From assembly GCA_903909435.1 (NCBI GenBank), contig CAIVVT010000035.1, forward strand, positions 22,290-86,289: a stretch of DNA of 64,000 nucleotides, written 5' to 3'. Shown here piece by piece: positions 1 through 8,858 of this stretch. This DNA comes from an uncultured Acidobacteriia bacterium. GTDB taxonomy: Bacteria; Acidobacteriota; Terriglobia; Bryobacterales; Bryobacteraceae. A program made the position numbers and the translations under genes. Numbering within the stretch: the stretch's first letter is position 1; every line of letters starts with the position of its first letter. Below the pieces are notes generated by a model. The model was not told the origin of the DNA. It saw only the letters and a list, made by a program, of their open reading frames with translations, and ran no database searches.

Positions 1-515
1 GAAACATATAGCCTCGCCACATAGGGCTTGGGCGTGGCCGACGCGACGCGCGGCAGTTCCCCGTTCGATGAATTTGCCAGGCCGTTTACGCCGCTAAAGC
101 CCCGCCCGCCGGCGAGTTCCGGATCGAAGTACAACTGCGTGTTCTTGTCCAGACGCAAGCCCAGGAACAGGGTGGTGGTCAGCGACACGTCGCGCTCCAT
201 GTAGTCCTGCAGGCTGAATGCACTGGAGTACGGCGATTGAAATGTCCCGTGGTATTGACCGATCGAAGTGGCCTGGTAGAACAGGTTCCACCGTTCCAGC
301 TGCGCCAGCCCATCGGGCGTCCCGCCTGACGTCTGCCCAGGGGGCGCGCCTCCAGTCGCTGGCGGTTGAGTTTGCTCCTGCGCTGCCACGCTCAGGCTAA
401 GCAACATCAGTGCGACGGCGGCACGGGCGAAACGTGCAACGTGCACCCCACTGGCAGTGACTCCGTAAGCAAGCACTGTCAACTGCATCCTGTTCCAGTT
501 CCGTGTAGCTCGCAT
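1..515 (-). CDS. Carbohydrate-porin-like outer membrane protein, N-terminal part (cut by left edge)
   Basis: An open frame of 171 codons runs from ATG at 515 off the left edge; a second in-frame ATG lies at 488. The N-terminus has a hydrophobic signal segment ending near VAAQEQ, then a Pro/Gly/Gln-rich linker, then mature sequence with WNLFYQATSIGQYHGTF, ERDVSLTTTLFLGLRL and YFDPELAGGRGFSGVNGLAN. These segments resemble carbohydrate-selective porins of Acidobacteria and Proteobacteria, outer membrane beta-barrels that admit sugars. The family call rests on recognition of these stretches because the barrel lies mostly outside the window. It sits beside secreted glycan-active genes, which fits sugar uptake. 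The exact start is uncertain because no strong ribosome binding site is seen. Confidence 0.72.
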   Translation of the reverse strand, partial: MRATRNWNRMQLTVLAYGVTASGVHVARFARAAVALMLLSLSVAAQEQTQPPATGGAPPGQTSGGTPDGLAQLERWNLFYQATSIGQYHGTFQSPYSSAFSLQDYMERDVSLTTTLFLGLRLDKNTQLYFDPELAGGRGFSGVNGLANSSNGELPRVASATPKPYVARLYV

Positions 516-550
516 CCGCTCTTCGCTTGTTATGATCCGTGCGCCTTTAG

Positions 551-1192
551 CTAGAACGAAGCGCGCGGCGCAGCCTTGGCCGGTGCATCGATGCTGCGGT
601 CGTCGAATCCGATGTCGTCCACGAAAATGCTGCCGTCCACTGCTTTCGCGGTGGTCAATCCGAAGTGAATCTCGCTTAGGATCCTGGGATTGAAACCTTT
701 GATCTGGTAGAGATCCGCGAGCGGAATGACGACCTCATGCCACTCTCCGTCAAATAGCTTGGGGCAGTACTTAAGGACCTCAACCTTCACCGTGTGTTCT
801 TCGGGCGTGTCGAGTTTGTCGCCATTGCACAGTAGATTGACCCGCAGGTTGCCCCCGAATTCCCCGTCCGTCTTGATCCAGAAGCTCAAGTTCCGCATGG
901 CGCTGGTGTCGGTGCCGACGCTCGTGCCGGTCTTGAACTTGAACCAGTTCCAACCGGCTCCGATCCACTCGCTGCTGCCCTTGAACTTAAACTCCAAGGC
1001 AGTCGTGCCGCTGTGAACAACCGCGGTCTGCGGCAGAATCGTCGAAGTCGTAGGATTCACCCAGCCGGCACCGAAGTTCGCTGCTTCACCGTCCCAGACG
1101 ATGATCCGTTTGATGGGTGCCGACTGCCCGGATTCGGCCCAAGCGTGCAGCCCAAGTGTAAGTAACGAAAGGGTGATAAATGACAATTGCAT
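551..1192 (-). CDS. Secreted beta-sandwich protein, carbohydrate-binding-like (CBM11/CIA30-like)
   Basis: A protein of about 213 residues. The frame is open further upstream (to 1315), but the ATG at 1192 is preferred because it begins directly with a signal peptide (MQLSFITLSLLTLGLHAWA). The mature part reads as a single all-beta domain: IIVWDGEAANFGAGW near the start, NLSFWIKTDG in the middle, GEWHEVVIPLADL and a closing SIFVDDIGFDD. This order resembles the galactose-binding-like sandwich of CBM11 or CIA30-type domains, where a calcium-binding Asp often follows 'VDD'. No catalytic motif is visible. It may bind a glycan outside the cell or in the periplasm; the ligand is unknown. It lies 35 bases upstream of the porin-like gene and 178 bases downstream of the GH172 gene, all on the minus strand, so co-transcription is possible. 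Confidence 0.6.
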   Translation of the reverse strand: MQLSFITLSLLTLGLHAWAESGQSAPIKRIIVWDGEAANFGAGWVNPTTSTILPQTAVVHSGTTALEFKFKGSSEWIGAGWNWFKFKTGTSVGTDTSAMRNLSFWIKTDGEFGGNLRVNLLCNGDKLDTPEEHTVKVEVLKYCPKLFDGEWHEVVIPLADLYQIKGFNPRILSEIHFGLTTAKAVDGSIFVDDIGFDDRSIDAPAKAAPRASF

Positions 1193-1370
1193 GACTGTGA
1201 TTCTTGCGGCGCTAAGCCTCAAGTGTACGAGACAGGCTGTGCGGTCTGCCTGTCTTTTCGGACGCGAGGCCCCGAGTTCTCTGTGGATACTTGAGAGAAA
1301 TGCCTCGCCAGCCATGCGACCTCAATGCTCGAAACACGCAGGGCCCAGTGTCCTGGATCGGGCGCAATCG

Positions 1371-2489
1371 TCAGCGCGGCCAGCGCTGGGCCAGGGACGG
1401 AAAAGCAGGGAAAGCCAGGTGGGGCTCCGCCTGGTACCAATATGCGACTGAGGCGACGTCGTCGGCCAGAGGCTGATAGCGGCCGTTGGGCCACCAGCCC
1501 AGGGCTTGGATGGTTAGTTTGAGTTCCTTGTGGAAAGCTACTGGATCCTGGATATGCCAGCGGTAAAGGCTCCACTTGGGAGGTCCGTCCTTGCCTTTGT
1601 GCTCTAGAGTGTTGCCCACAAACGCGGTCGAATAGATTTCTGGAAATCCGTAGCTACCTCCGAAGTAGTCCTCTGTGCCGGTGCCTGCGAGGGTTGGGAA
1701 GGTGCCGTCGCCGTCGATGTAGAACTTGACCTCACCCTCGCCGAACCAGCCGTCGGAAAGCTGGGTCCAGGCGAGGAAAGTGCCCACATAGCGGCCTTCG
1801 CCCCTGGTTTCGACGATCTTGTATTCGGGGTGGCTGCGATCCGTGACCGCGCGGCGCCATTGGGCGTGGAAGTAACCGGCATCGGCGGGCACGGATTGTT
1901 CCGAGTAGTCTATCTGCCACGTGAGCAGGTCGAGCTCCTTGTCCGAGTCATTAGTGAACGTCGCGCGGGCGGACCTGCGGAAAGGCATGGGCCAATAGCA
2001 GTTGAGGGCAGCCTTTGGCAGCACGACCACGGCGGCGGAATTGACGCGTGCGAATTCGTCGTGACCGACCGCGAAGAAGTCGGTCAGGGGAGCTTCAATG
2101 GATGGGCCACTCTCGCCGTCCCAGTAGAATCGCAGCACGGCGGCGCGGCCATTGCCCAGCCATTCCGGTGCAGTGGCCATCCAGATGTGCTGGATGACGC
2201 CGGGTCCCGAAACGTCCATCAGGGAAACCGTGGAGTGGGGTTTGACCTTGATGAACGGGCGCACCTTCCAGCCCTGGCCGAGGTCCAGAGCGGCATTGGA
2301 GAAGGCTAGGTCGGGGTCTGCGGGGTTTGGCACGGCCAGTGCGCCCTGACCTTTTCGACCAGTGGGGTTCTCGGGAGAGACCATGCGGTTGTTGGCGTTC
2401 GGAGTGAGTGTGGGCAAGGAGGCGAGAGGCGACTGCGCGGGCAGGATGCAGGCCGCTAGCGTGAGTAAACCGAGCACGCGGTGGAGCAT
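1371..2489 (-). CDS. GH172-like secreted glycoside hydrolase (DUF2961)
   Basis: A 372-residue protein with a signal peptide (MLHRVLGLLTLAACILPAQS). The body matches the DUF2961 family, now GH172, whose studied members act on fructofuranosyl or arabinofuranosyl linkages. Diagnostic stretches are GPGVIQHIWM (about 96-104), FYWDGE (121-126), the acidic strand GEGEVKFYIDGD (250-261) and GTGTEDYFGG (269-278). Glutamates in the last two stretches are the probable catalytic pair by family analogy. Length is typical. The substrate cannot be told from sequence. It belongs to the minus-strand group with the CBM-like and porin-like genes, consistent with external or periplasmic glycan breakdown. The ATG at 2489 begins the signal peptide directly. 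Confidence 0.85.
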   Translation of the reverse strand: MLHRVLGLLTLAACILPAQSPLASLPTLTPNANNRMVSPENPTGRKGQGALAVPNPADPDLAFSNAALDLGQGWKVRPFIKVKPHSTVSLMDVSGPGVIQHIWMATAPEWLGNGRAAVLRFYWDGESGPSIEAPLTDFFAVGHDEFARVNSAAVVVLPKAALNCYWPMPFRRSARATFTNDSDKELDLLTWQIDYSEQSVPADAGYFHAQWRRAVTDRSHPEYKIVETRGEGRYVGTFLAWTQLSDGWFGEGEVKFYIDGDGTFPTLAGTGTEDYFGGSYGFPEIYSTAFVGNTLEHKGKDGPPKWSLYRWHIQDPVAFHKELKLTIQALGWWPNGRYQPLADDVASVAYWYQAEPHLAFPAFPSLAQRWPR

Positions 2490-2721
2490 GGGTTGATTAT
2501 GTCACCGGTTCATCGGTTTGGAGACTTGACGGACGTTCCGCCGACCACCCCAAGCTGCACCGGATACTTCAAACCAGCAGTGTTCTCTGCAACTCGCCCG
2601 AGTGCTGTGAGCGTTGTTGCAGCTAACCGGCGGTGATATCCTCCGCGCGGATGCCGGTTCGTGGGAACCTTGTGGTTTGAGCGGGGATTCCAGGAGGAAA
2701 TTCGAAATCGAAGCACCACTG

Positions 2722-4068
2722 ATGCGCGGACCTATGATTCTTCTGCTGATTTCTGCCGTAGCCCCGGCACGGGAGGCCCCCGAACCCTCAAGCCCTAAGT
2801 CCGTTGCGAGAGTGCGGGCCGGAGTGCCGCTGCGTGTCGCACTTGAAAGTCGTGTCGCGATCTGGCACGTGGGCGATAAGATCCAGGGACGCTTGGTGGA
2901 GCCCATTTACGCTTTCGATCGACTAGTGATTCCGTCGGGGAGTTTGGTGGAAGGCCATGTTGCCGAGATCGGAAAGGTCTCGGCAAGCCGTCGCCTGAGA
3001 GCCGTTTTATCAGGGAGTTTCACGCCGGCGCGCCCAGTTCGCGCGCAATTTGACACCCTTGTACTGGACGACGGTTCGCGGCTTCCGCTTCGCACGAATC
3101 TCGCGAATGGAACGGAGCACACTGCCCGAGTTGCGGCGGAGAGCAACAAGGGAACTGAGCACAAGTCCGCTCCGAAGCGTGTTCGAGTGGGGCTTGAAGA
3201 AATGGACCGTGCCGCGATTCGTGCTTTTAAGGCACCAGGTAAGCTGAACCGGCTAAAGTCGACGCTGCTCGGCATGCTTCCCTTCCAGCGGCAAGTCTGG
3301 TCCGTGGGGACGCTTTTCAATGCGGTGTTGCAGGAGCCGCTCAGCGCACCGGAGTCAACTGGTCACGAAATGACAACCAAGCACGCAACCGTTGTGGAAC
3401 TGCAGGATCAGGAACTGCGCGCGCGCCTGATTACTTCGATGAGTTCTTCGACCGCCAGCACAGGGATGCCAGTTGAAGCGATCGTCACCCGGCCATTGTT
3501 TTCGTTGGAGCATCACCTTCTGATTCCGGAAGGCAGCCGGCTTTTGGGGAACGTTATACGGACGCAGCCTGCCCGTCGCTTCCACCGCAATGGGAAGCTG
3601 TTTTTCGTCTTCCGCCAGCTTGAACTGCCAGCAGGCACTGCACAAGCCATCCATGGCCAACTGGAGGGCCTGGATGCCGACTTGGATTCCCACCTGACGC
3701 TGGACTCGGAAGGAACAGCGCGTGTCAGCAGCCCCAAGACGCGGTTTATTCTTCCGGCCATTTCGGCGGCCGTTTCTGTCTTGTCGTTTCATCAAGACTA
3801 CAACGCCAAGGGCGTTCCCGATCAGGACATAGGAGGCCGCGCCGAATCGGGGGCGGTTGGACTAGGTTTGATTGGCACCTTGATAGCGCAGACCTCGCGG
3901 GCCCTGGCATCGAGTATCGCGATTACAGGCGCTGCGCTCAGCGTCTACACGAACCTCTTGGCGCGAGGTGCGGACGTGGTTCTTCCGGCGAACACGCCGC
4001 TCAAGGTCAGCCTCAGTCCGCGTGGCGGTGAGGGCCGGGGGCAATCGGTGACCCGAGTGCTCCATTAG
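2722..4068 (+). CDS. Conserved secreted protein of unknown function, TrbI/VirB10-like repeat pattern
   Basis: About 448 residues from ATG 2722 (second candidate ATG 2734). Both begin a short hydrophobic leader (MILLLISAVAPAREA); the frame is open upstream to 2614 but that part does not look coding. An AGGAGG at 2692-2697 lies too far from either ATG to decide. The protein repeats a motif pattern: 'VRAGVPLRVALESRVAIWHVGDKIQGRLVEP' type strands with RLVIPSGSLVEGHV (about 75-90), then again VEAIVTRPLF and HLLIPEGSRLLGNV. This alternation of a 'default value' strand and 'safe-guard' strand is seen in TrbI/VirB10-like proteins and in acidobacterial hypothetical proteins. Near the end are two hydrophobic helices (LGLIGTLIAQTSRALASSIAI). 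I do not recognise a function. It is divergent from the GH172 gene and convergent with the fucosidase. Confidence 0.65.
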   Translation: MRGPMILLLISAVAPAREAPEPSSPKSVARVRAGVPLRVALESRVAIWHVGDKIQGRLVEPIYAFDRLVIPSGSLVEGHVAEIGKVSASRRLRAVLSGSFTPARPVRAQFDTLVLDDGSRLPLRTNLANGTEHTARVAAESNKGTEHKSAPKRVRVGLEEMDRAAIRAFKAPGKLNRLKSTLLGMLPFQRQVWSVGTLFNAVLQEPLSAPESTGHEMTTKHATVVELQDQELRARLITSMSSSTASTGMPVEAIVTRPLFSLEHHLLIPEGSRLLGNVIRTQPARRFHRNGKLFFVFRQLELPAGTAQAIHGQLEGLDADLDSHLTLDSEGTARVSSPKTRFILPAISAAVSVLSFHQDYNAKGVPDQDIGGRAESGAVGLGLIGTLIAQTSRALASSIAITGAALSVYTNLLARGADVVLPANTPLKVSLSPRGGEGRGQSVTRVLH

Positions 4069-4161
4069 TACCTGGGTGCCACGATTCGGCCCGTTCCAGG
4101 CTCAAGAGCGCCGGATGCACCCCGCCGGCTTGTTTTTCCGCATCCGCTCAACGGCGCAACA

Positions 4162-4174
4162 GGGCCTGAGGCCC
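4162..4174. terminator. Short GC hairpin between convergent genes
   Basis: GGGCC at 4162-4166 pairs with GGCCC at 4170-4174 around a 3-base loop, in the 161-base gap between the stop codons of the 2722-4068 gene and the fucosidase gene. There is no clear T-run, so this is only a terminator candidate by position. Confidence 0.3.
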
Positions 4175-4229
4175 GGCGGTGATGAATTGACTCGACGGCG
4201 CGGATTAGTTTGGTTCCGGCAAAAGAGTG

Positions 4230-5678
4230 TCAAGCCTTAACCAGGACTTCCAGCACTGTTGGGCCCGGCTTGGACGGCGCGGGCGGCAGGTCCACCTCCA
4301 ATCGTGAAGCCACCTGCCGAAAGACTAGCTTCTGTCGTGTGGGCAACACCGCCACCTCGCGGACTCTGTCGGGAAACTCCGCGACCTCCAATGCGCGCTC
4401 AGGCCAGTCGAATACCTGGAGATAGATCTTGCCGGGTTTCGCTGTACTTCGAATCGCACTCATCCCCTGGACCGGCCCGTAGCTTGTGCCGTAAATCGAA
4501 TCCCGGTTCGCGGCCATCCACTCGCCAACGCCGCGCAGCCTTTCCTCGGCTTCCGGTGGAAATGTGCCATCCGGGGTTGGGCCGACGTTCAGCAGGAAAT
4601 TGCCACCGCGGCTGGCCACTTCGGACAAAGTGCGGATCAGCTTGTCGGTTGTCTTGAAGTTCTTGTCGGACGGGCAGTAGCCCCAGGTGTTGTTGAGCGT
4701 CATGCAGGTTTCCCAGAGCTGAAACTGCTCAGCGCCCGGGCGTGGGGTGGTTGGATACGCCTTCTTTGAGTACTGGGTCAGCGACTCGATCACGTCTCTT
4801 GGCGGGAGCTTGTGCTGCGCCATGGAGTCCGCCAACTGTGCCAGGATGGCCCCGTTCAATTCGGGCGCACGCTCGCTGCGCTTGATCGGAATCCCCGCCG
4901 GGAAGAACTGCTCAGGCGTGACGAAGTCGCCGAGATCAGGGCCTAGCCGGTCGTTCACCAGTGTCTTCGGACTAAGCTGCCGAATCAGTTTGTGGAAGCG
5001 CTGGGGATCGTACTTGTCCTGGCCAAACAGGCCGTCGAACCAAAGGACGGCCACATCCCCGTACTTCGTCAGCAGGGTTTGGAGGTGCGACTCCATGTAG
5101 TCCAGATAGCTTTTCCATTCTGGTCGTGATGGCTCGCCTTCCCAATTCGCGGTGGCGGGCTTGCTCACATCGCGATAGCCGGGATGGTTCATGTCAGGCG
5201 GAGAGTAATAGAAGCCGAGTTTCATGTTGGCCGACTTGCAGGCCCGGGCGAGTTCCGCCGCGATGTCGCGGCCAAACTTGGTCTTCGTGATCTTGTAGTC
5301 TGTTCCGGGAGCATCGAACATGCAGAAGCCATCGTGGTGCTTGGTTGTGAGCACGATGTATTGCATGCCGGCCTGCCGGGCCGCCGCAACCCAGGCGTGG
5401 GGGTCGTACTTCACCGGGTTGAAACGCTGCGGCAACGCCCTGTATTCGGCCTCTGTAATGGGCCCGCCCTGTGGGGAGAGCTTGGGAAGCATGATCGGCC
5501 AGGAGGCCTCAACGCCCGCCACCGAGTAGGCGCCCCAATGCACGAACATCCCGAATTTTGCATCTCGATACCAGCGGGTCCTGTCATCGTCGTGTGCCAG
5601 TCCGCGCCCTACCGAAAGGCCGGCAGCGGATAGGGCGGCGGCTGTTCGCAGAAAGTTCCTACGATTGGTTGGTCGCAT
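4230..5678 (-). CDS. Alpha-L-fucosidase (GH29), Tat-exported
   Basis: A 482-residue protein that would remove alpha-L-fucose from glycans. The N-terminus MRPTNRRNFLRTAAALSAAG is a twin-arginine signal (RRNFLR), so it should be exported folded. GH29 signatures are clear: KFGMFVHWG (41-49), TTKHHDGFCMFD (111-122), GFYYSPPDMN (155-164) and the strand VAVLWFDG (209-216), whose Asp215 is the probable nucleophile. The C-terminal part (about 400-482) has the short beta domain usual in the family. Length fits GH29. Downstream is a convergent unknown gene; upstream by 95 bases is the heparinase-like lyase on the same strand. Free L-fucose from this enzyme is relevant to the aldolase-BMC pair discussed at 20 kb, which is inference only. 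Confidence 0.92.
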   Translation of the reverse strand: MRPTNRRNFLRTAAALSAAGLSVGRGLAHDDDRTRWYRDAKFGMFVHWGAYSVAGVEASWPIMLPKLSPQGGPITEAEYRALPQRFNPVKYDPHAWVAAARQAGMQYIVLTTKHHDGFCMFDAPGTDYKITKTKFGRDIAAELARACKSANMKLGFYYSPPDMNHPGYRDVSKPATANWEGEPSRPEWKSYLDYMESHLQTLLTKYGDVAVLWFDGLFGQDKYDPQRFHKLIRQLSPKTLVNDRLGPDLGDFVTPEQFFPAGIPIKRSERAPELNGAILAQLADSMAQHKLPPRDVIESLTQYSKKAYPTTPRPGAEQFQLWETCMTLNNTWGYCPSDKNFKTTDKLIRTLSEVASRGGNFLLNVGPTPDGTFPPEAEERLRGVGEWMAANRDSIYGTSYGPVQGMSAIRSTAKPGKIYLQVFDWPERALEVAEFPDRVREVAVLPTRQKLVFRQVASRLEVDLPPAPSKPGPTVLEVLVKA

Positions 5679-5773
5679 TTAGTGTTCCCGCATGATCCTA
5701 TCGCTTGGCCGCGACTTATTCAACACGTCGCCCGGCGAGTCAGAAAACGGGTGAGGTTCCGGGTGGTTGGTGC

Positions 5774-8689
5774 TCAGTGAATCTCGCCTCCGGCGATCGA
5801 AAACGCAAGAATGCCGGCGGCATCGGCGGCTCGTCCTTCTCCAGGCGTAATGGAGACTTGACCGGCCTGGACCGTTATGGCGTACTTGGCGCCCGGCGTC
5901 AACCCAACGACATACTGTTGCGTTGTAGCTGGGTTGTAGTCGTAGACCAGGGGCCATTTTTGCGGAGACTCCCTGGCGAATGCTACGACCGTGTGTATAT
6001 CCGCGACCTGCACTCCATCGCAATTGCTCCCGTGCAGGACCGATAGCGAGTGCACTCTGTCGGCGGCAGTCGCCAAGTCGAACGCCGTCAGCCAGCGTTG
6101 GACGGGGCCCGCCGGTGTTGGCGGCCGGACCTCCAAGCGGTCCACTACTCCGAAACCACCCTCGTCGATCAGTTGCACTTTGCGATCTTCCGGGAGGATG
6201 GAGAACATCGAACCTTTGAATGATCTACCGCTTTTTATGTCGTATCGCACTAGGCCCGGTTCGCTCGAGACGAGCGAAGCGCCAGCTATGAAGTGCCATG
6301 CGACGAATTGGTCGTAACTAGGGTCGGCGATCTTCGTCTGGTCATACGCCAGGAATAACTCCGGCCTTAAATAGAACAGATCTCTCGTCCAGGAGGTCAC
6401 CGCTTTCGTCCCGCCGCAGGCCGTTTCCTGGGTGGGAGAGGGATACCCGATGGGGTAGAAATTGTCCTCCAGAAACGATGCCCTCCCGTACACGAACTCC
6501 GCTTGCTCCGAACGCCGGGAGATCGACGAGCGATTCGGCTTCATGCATTCGTCTATTGCTCCCGGTCCATAGTAGCCCTGCCGCCAGCGCGCTCCCGAGT
6601 TCACGTGGAATGTGTTGGTGATCTGCGGCACGCCTTCACCCAGCGTCAGATTGTCGGCATAGACGACCTTCCTGGCTTTGTCGAGTTCAAACGAGGCATT
6701 GGCCAGAAACGACTGTCCGCCGCGAGAGATCGCGATCGATCCACGGTCCTTGTTGTCCTTCCCGCCCTCGACGGAATGCACGTTGGGTCCGGCAATGAAG
6801 GAGGCCCAGACCGCGGAAGTGGTCCAATCGGATCGCATCTCCAGTTCCCCGGATCCGGCGGAATAGAAGCTCAATGGCAGTGTCTTGTAGTCGGTCGCGG
6901 GAGCATGCGGATTCCAGAAGAGGAATTCATTCCACCCGAAGTCCCCGAAAGGTGCTTTGGCGCTGAACGGGGCCACGTGCCTCAGCGCCTCAACGGTCTC
7001 CTTGGCGTATGACTGGAAATAAGGGGCAAAGTCCGGATGGTACCTTCTCAGATAGCCGCTTATGGTGTACAACGCATCGGCATTCAAACGGGCCGGGTCT
7101 TCACCGTTGAAGAGCTTCTGGCGCGTATTGAATGTGGTGCGATTGGGCCACGTGTGGTGGATGATGCCCTTGGCTGCGCTTAGCCCCCAACCGAAGCCAG
7201 GTGCGGGCGTTGTCGTCAGGTCTATGCCCTTGGCCGACTGCACCGCCGCCACTGCCCAAAGGTAGTTCTGGGTTGCCAGCCAGCCATAGTTGGCTCCGTC
7301 CGGATGGGCGGTATCGACGAGGTAGGTGTTGAAATACTTCTGCACTCCGGGGCAGTCGCCGCCCTTGCAGGTCCGCGGCTCATCTGCCACGCTGTAGGTC
7401 CGGGCTGTGGCTACCCACTCGTTGTTGTACCAGGAGTTCCAGAGTGCGTCGCCCTCCGGGTCGTCGCCTTCCAGTGCCAGAGCGGCGAACAGCTTAGCGA
7501 TGAACTGGCCGGCATAGTAGTTGCCCGCCGGGTGAGCCTGCCCGTACCCGTTGCGCTCAGTCTCTCGAATCCAGCGCACCGCCGCAGCCCTCAGTTTGGC
7601 GCGCAGTTCGGGGGTGATTGCGTCATAGAACCAGTCATAGCCGATTGCGATCGCCACGCCGTAGTAACGAGCGCCGTAACCCTGGTTTACGAGACAGTCG
7701 TGGGCGAGGTTGGTTTGCAGCGCGTTGCCGGGGGGCGCGCCGTTGAGAATAAAGCGGAAGTTGTCAATCAGCGTGATCGTCCACGTGCCGTTGACATTGG
7801 TATTTCCGAGCACACCGGTTATCCGGACCTGATCGCCGCTAGCCAGATTATGCTGGTAACTTTCCACAATCAACGGAGTGGTGACCGCTGTTCCGTCCGG
7901 AAGAGCCACGGGTACGCTCTCGTTCGAGTTGACCGAGCCCGCTACGTGGACTGTGCCGAGCACGAGGGCGGCCGAGCCTCGATCGTCCGCCTTCGTGTCG
8001 GACTTGACGATGAAAACCTTGCCACCGGCATGGAACATGTCGCCGGCCTTGATCGTGCCGCCCGGAGTGAAGCCGCGCACCGGAATCGACTTCGAGCGTG
8101 CTGCAACGGCTCCGTCGACTACTGGTGTTGCGCCGGTCCAGGCAGTGCCCGTCACGAAGGAAGAGTCGTAAATGTAGCGCTTCTGGCCCGCCTTCTTGCC
8201 AGTTAAAACCTGGGCTTCGCCGGGCGCCGTAGAAATGATATCCAGGATCTCGAAGGCTTTGGCTGCGTACTTCTCTGCCCGCCCGGGATTCGAAGGGAGG
8301 ATGACGTTGTAGCACAGCCCCAGGTTCATGATCGAATCCCAGTAGCCGTTGAGTTTGCCGGCCCCCCCACCCTGATAGCCCAGCCCGATATTGGGATTGC
8401 CGGAGTTCGCCCTGGCATAGTCGCCCTTCGGCGCAAAGTAGTCGTACCGCCCCTGCTCGCTCTTGCCGGGGTACACGACACCGGGCAGATAGGCGTCACA
8501 ATGTTCCCTCAGAGCGCTCCATTGGGCGCTCCCACTGGTCGAATTGCGCAATGCGCCGAGCGTGGCCACATCCAGGAAGATCCTGGGATGCGGTGTGGCA
8601 GCGTCACACTGAATAGACAAGGAGAACAGCATGGCCAGCGCAATGCCATGCTTCCTCAAAGCGGCAATAACCCCTGGTTGAATAGCCAA
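5774..8689 (-). CDS. Secreted heparinase II/III-like polysaccharide lyase with inserted beta domains
   Basis: The frame is open to 8977, but the best start is TTG at 8689: ACCTCC at 8696-8701 (GGAGGT on the coding strand) sits six bases upstream, and the product then begins with a signal peptide. That gives 971 residues. The N-terminal half is helical (IGYDWFYDAITPELRAKLRAAA; HPAGNYYAGQ; DGANYGWLATQNY), like the alpha/alpha toroid of alginate/heparin lyases; the C-terminal half is a beta-sandwich (SGELEMRSDW, NVHSVEGGKDNKDRGSIAI, FLEDNFYP). Between them, roughly residues 166-326, lies an insert with a KAGDMFHAGGKVFIV stretch and a 'HNLASGDQVRITGV...NGTWTITLID' stretch of the FCCH/tail-fibre repeat type. 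The last about 70 residues look like a fibronectin-type or sorting-adjacent beta domain. A close paralogue begins at the right edge of the window. Substrate unknown. Confidence 0.75.
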   Translation of the reverse strand: MAIQPGVIAALRKHGIALAMLFSLSIQCDAATPHPRIFLDVATLGALRNSTSGSAQWSALREHCDAYLPGVVYPGKSEQGRYDYFAPKGDYARANSGNPNIGLGYQGGGAGKLNGYWDSIMNLGLCYNVILPSNPGRAEKYAAKAFEILDIISTAPGEAQVLTGKKAGQKRYIYDSSFVTGTAWTGATPVVDGAVAARSKSIPVRGFTPGGTIKAGDMFHAGGKVFIVKSDTKADDRGSAALVLGTVHVAGSVNSNESVPVALPDGTAVTTPLIVESYQHNLASGDQVRITGVLGNTNVNGTWTITLIDNFRFILNGAPPGNALQTNLAHDCLVNQGYGARYYGVAIAIGYDWFYDAITPELRAKLRAAAVRWIRETERNGYGQAHPAGNYYAGQFIAKLFAALALEGDDPEGDALWNSWYNNEWVATARTYSVADEPRTCKGGDCPGVQKYFNTYLVDTAHPDGANYGWLATQNYLWAVAAVQSAKGIDLTTTPAPGFGWGLSAAKGIIHHTWPNRTTFNTRQKLFNGEDPARLNADALYTISGYLRRYHPDFAPYFQSYAKETVEALRHVAPFSAKAPFGDFGWNEFLFWNPHAPATDYKTLPLSFYSAGSGELEMRSDWTTSAVWASFIAGPNVHSVEGGKDNKDRGSIAISRGGQSFLANASFELDKARKVVYADNLTLGEGVPQITNTFHVNSGARWRQGYYGPGAIDECMKPNRSSISRRSEQAEFVYGRASFLEDNFYPIGYPSPTQETACGGTKAVTSWTRDLFYLRPELFLAYDQTKIADPSYDQFVAWHFIAGASLVSSEPGLVRYDIKSGRSFKGSMFSILPEDRKVQLIDEGGFGVVDRLEVRPPTPAGPVQRWLTAFDLATAADRVHSLSVLHGSNCDGVQVADIHTVVAFARESPQKWPLVYDYNPATTQQYVVGLTPGAKYAITVQAGQVSITPGEGRAADAAGILAFSIAGGEIH

Positions 8690-8858
8690 AACCGCACCTC
8701 CGCTCGTCTGGCAATAGTGTCGCAGGTTGTCTTTCTCGACGGGCTGTAACCACTGGGCCGCCTGATGCGGCGGAACTGTTTCGCCGCCGAGATATGCCAT
8801 CATTCCGGACCGAGCCGGATGGTGAGTCAGCGGCGTAGACTCACATACAAGGAGCAAT

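Noticed and set aside
7304..8206. 300-codon open frame on the plus strand
   Set aside because: It lies wholly inside the minus-strand lyase gene, whose product has coherent domains; the plus-strand translation has none. It is an antisense shadow typical of GC-rich DNA.
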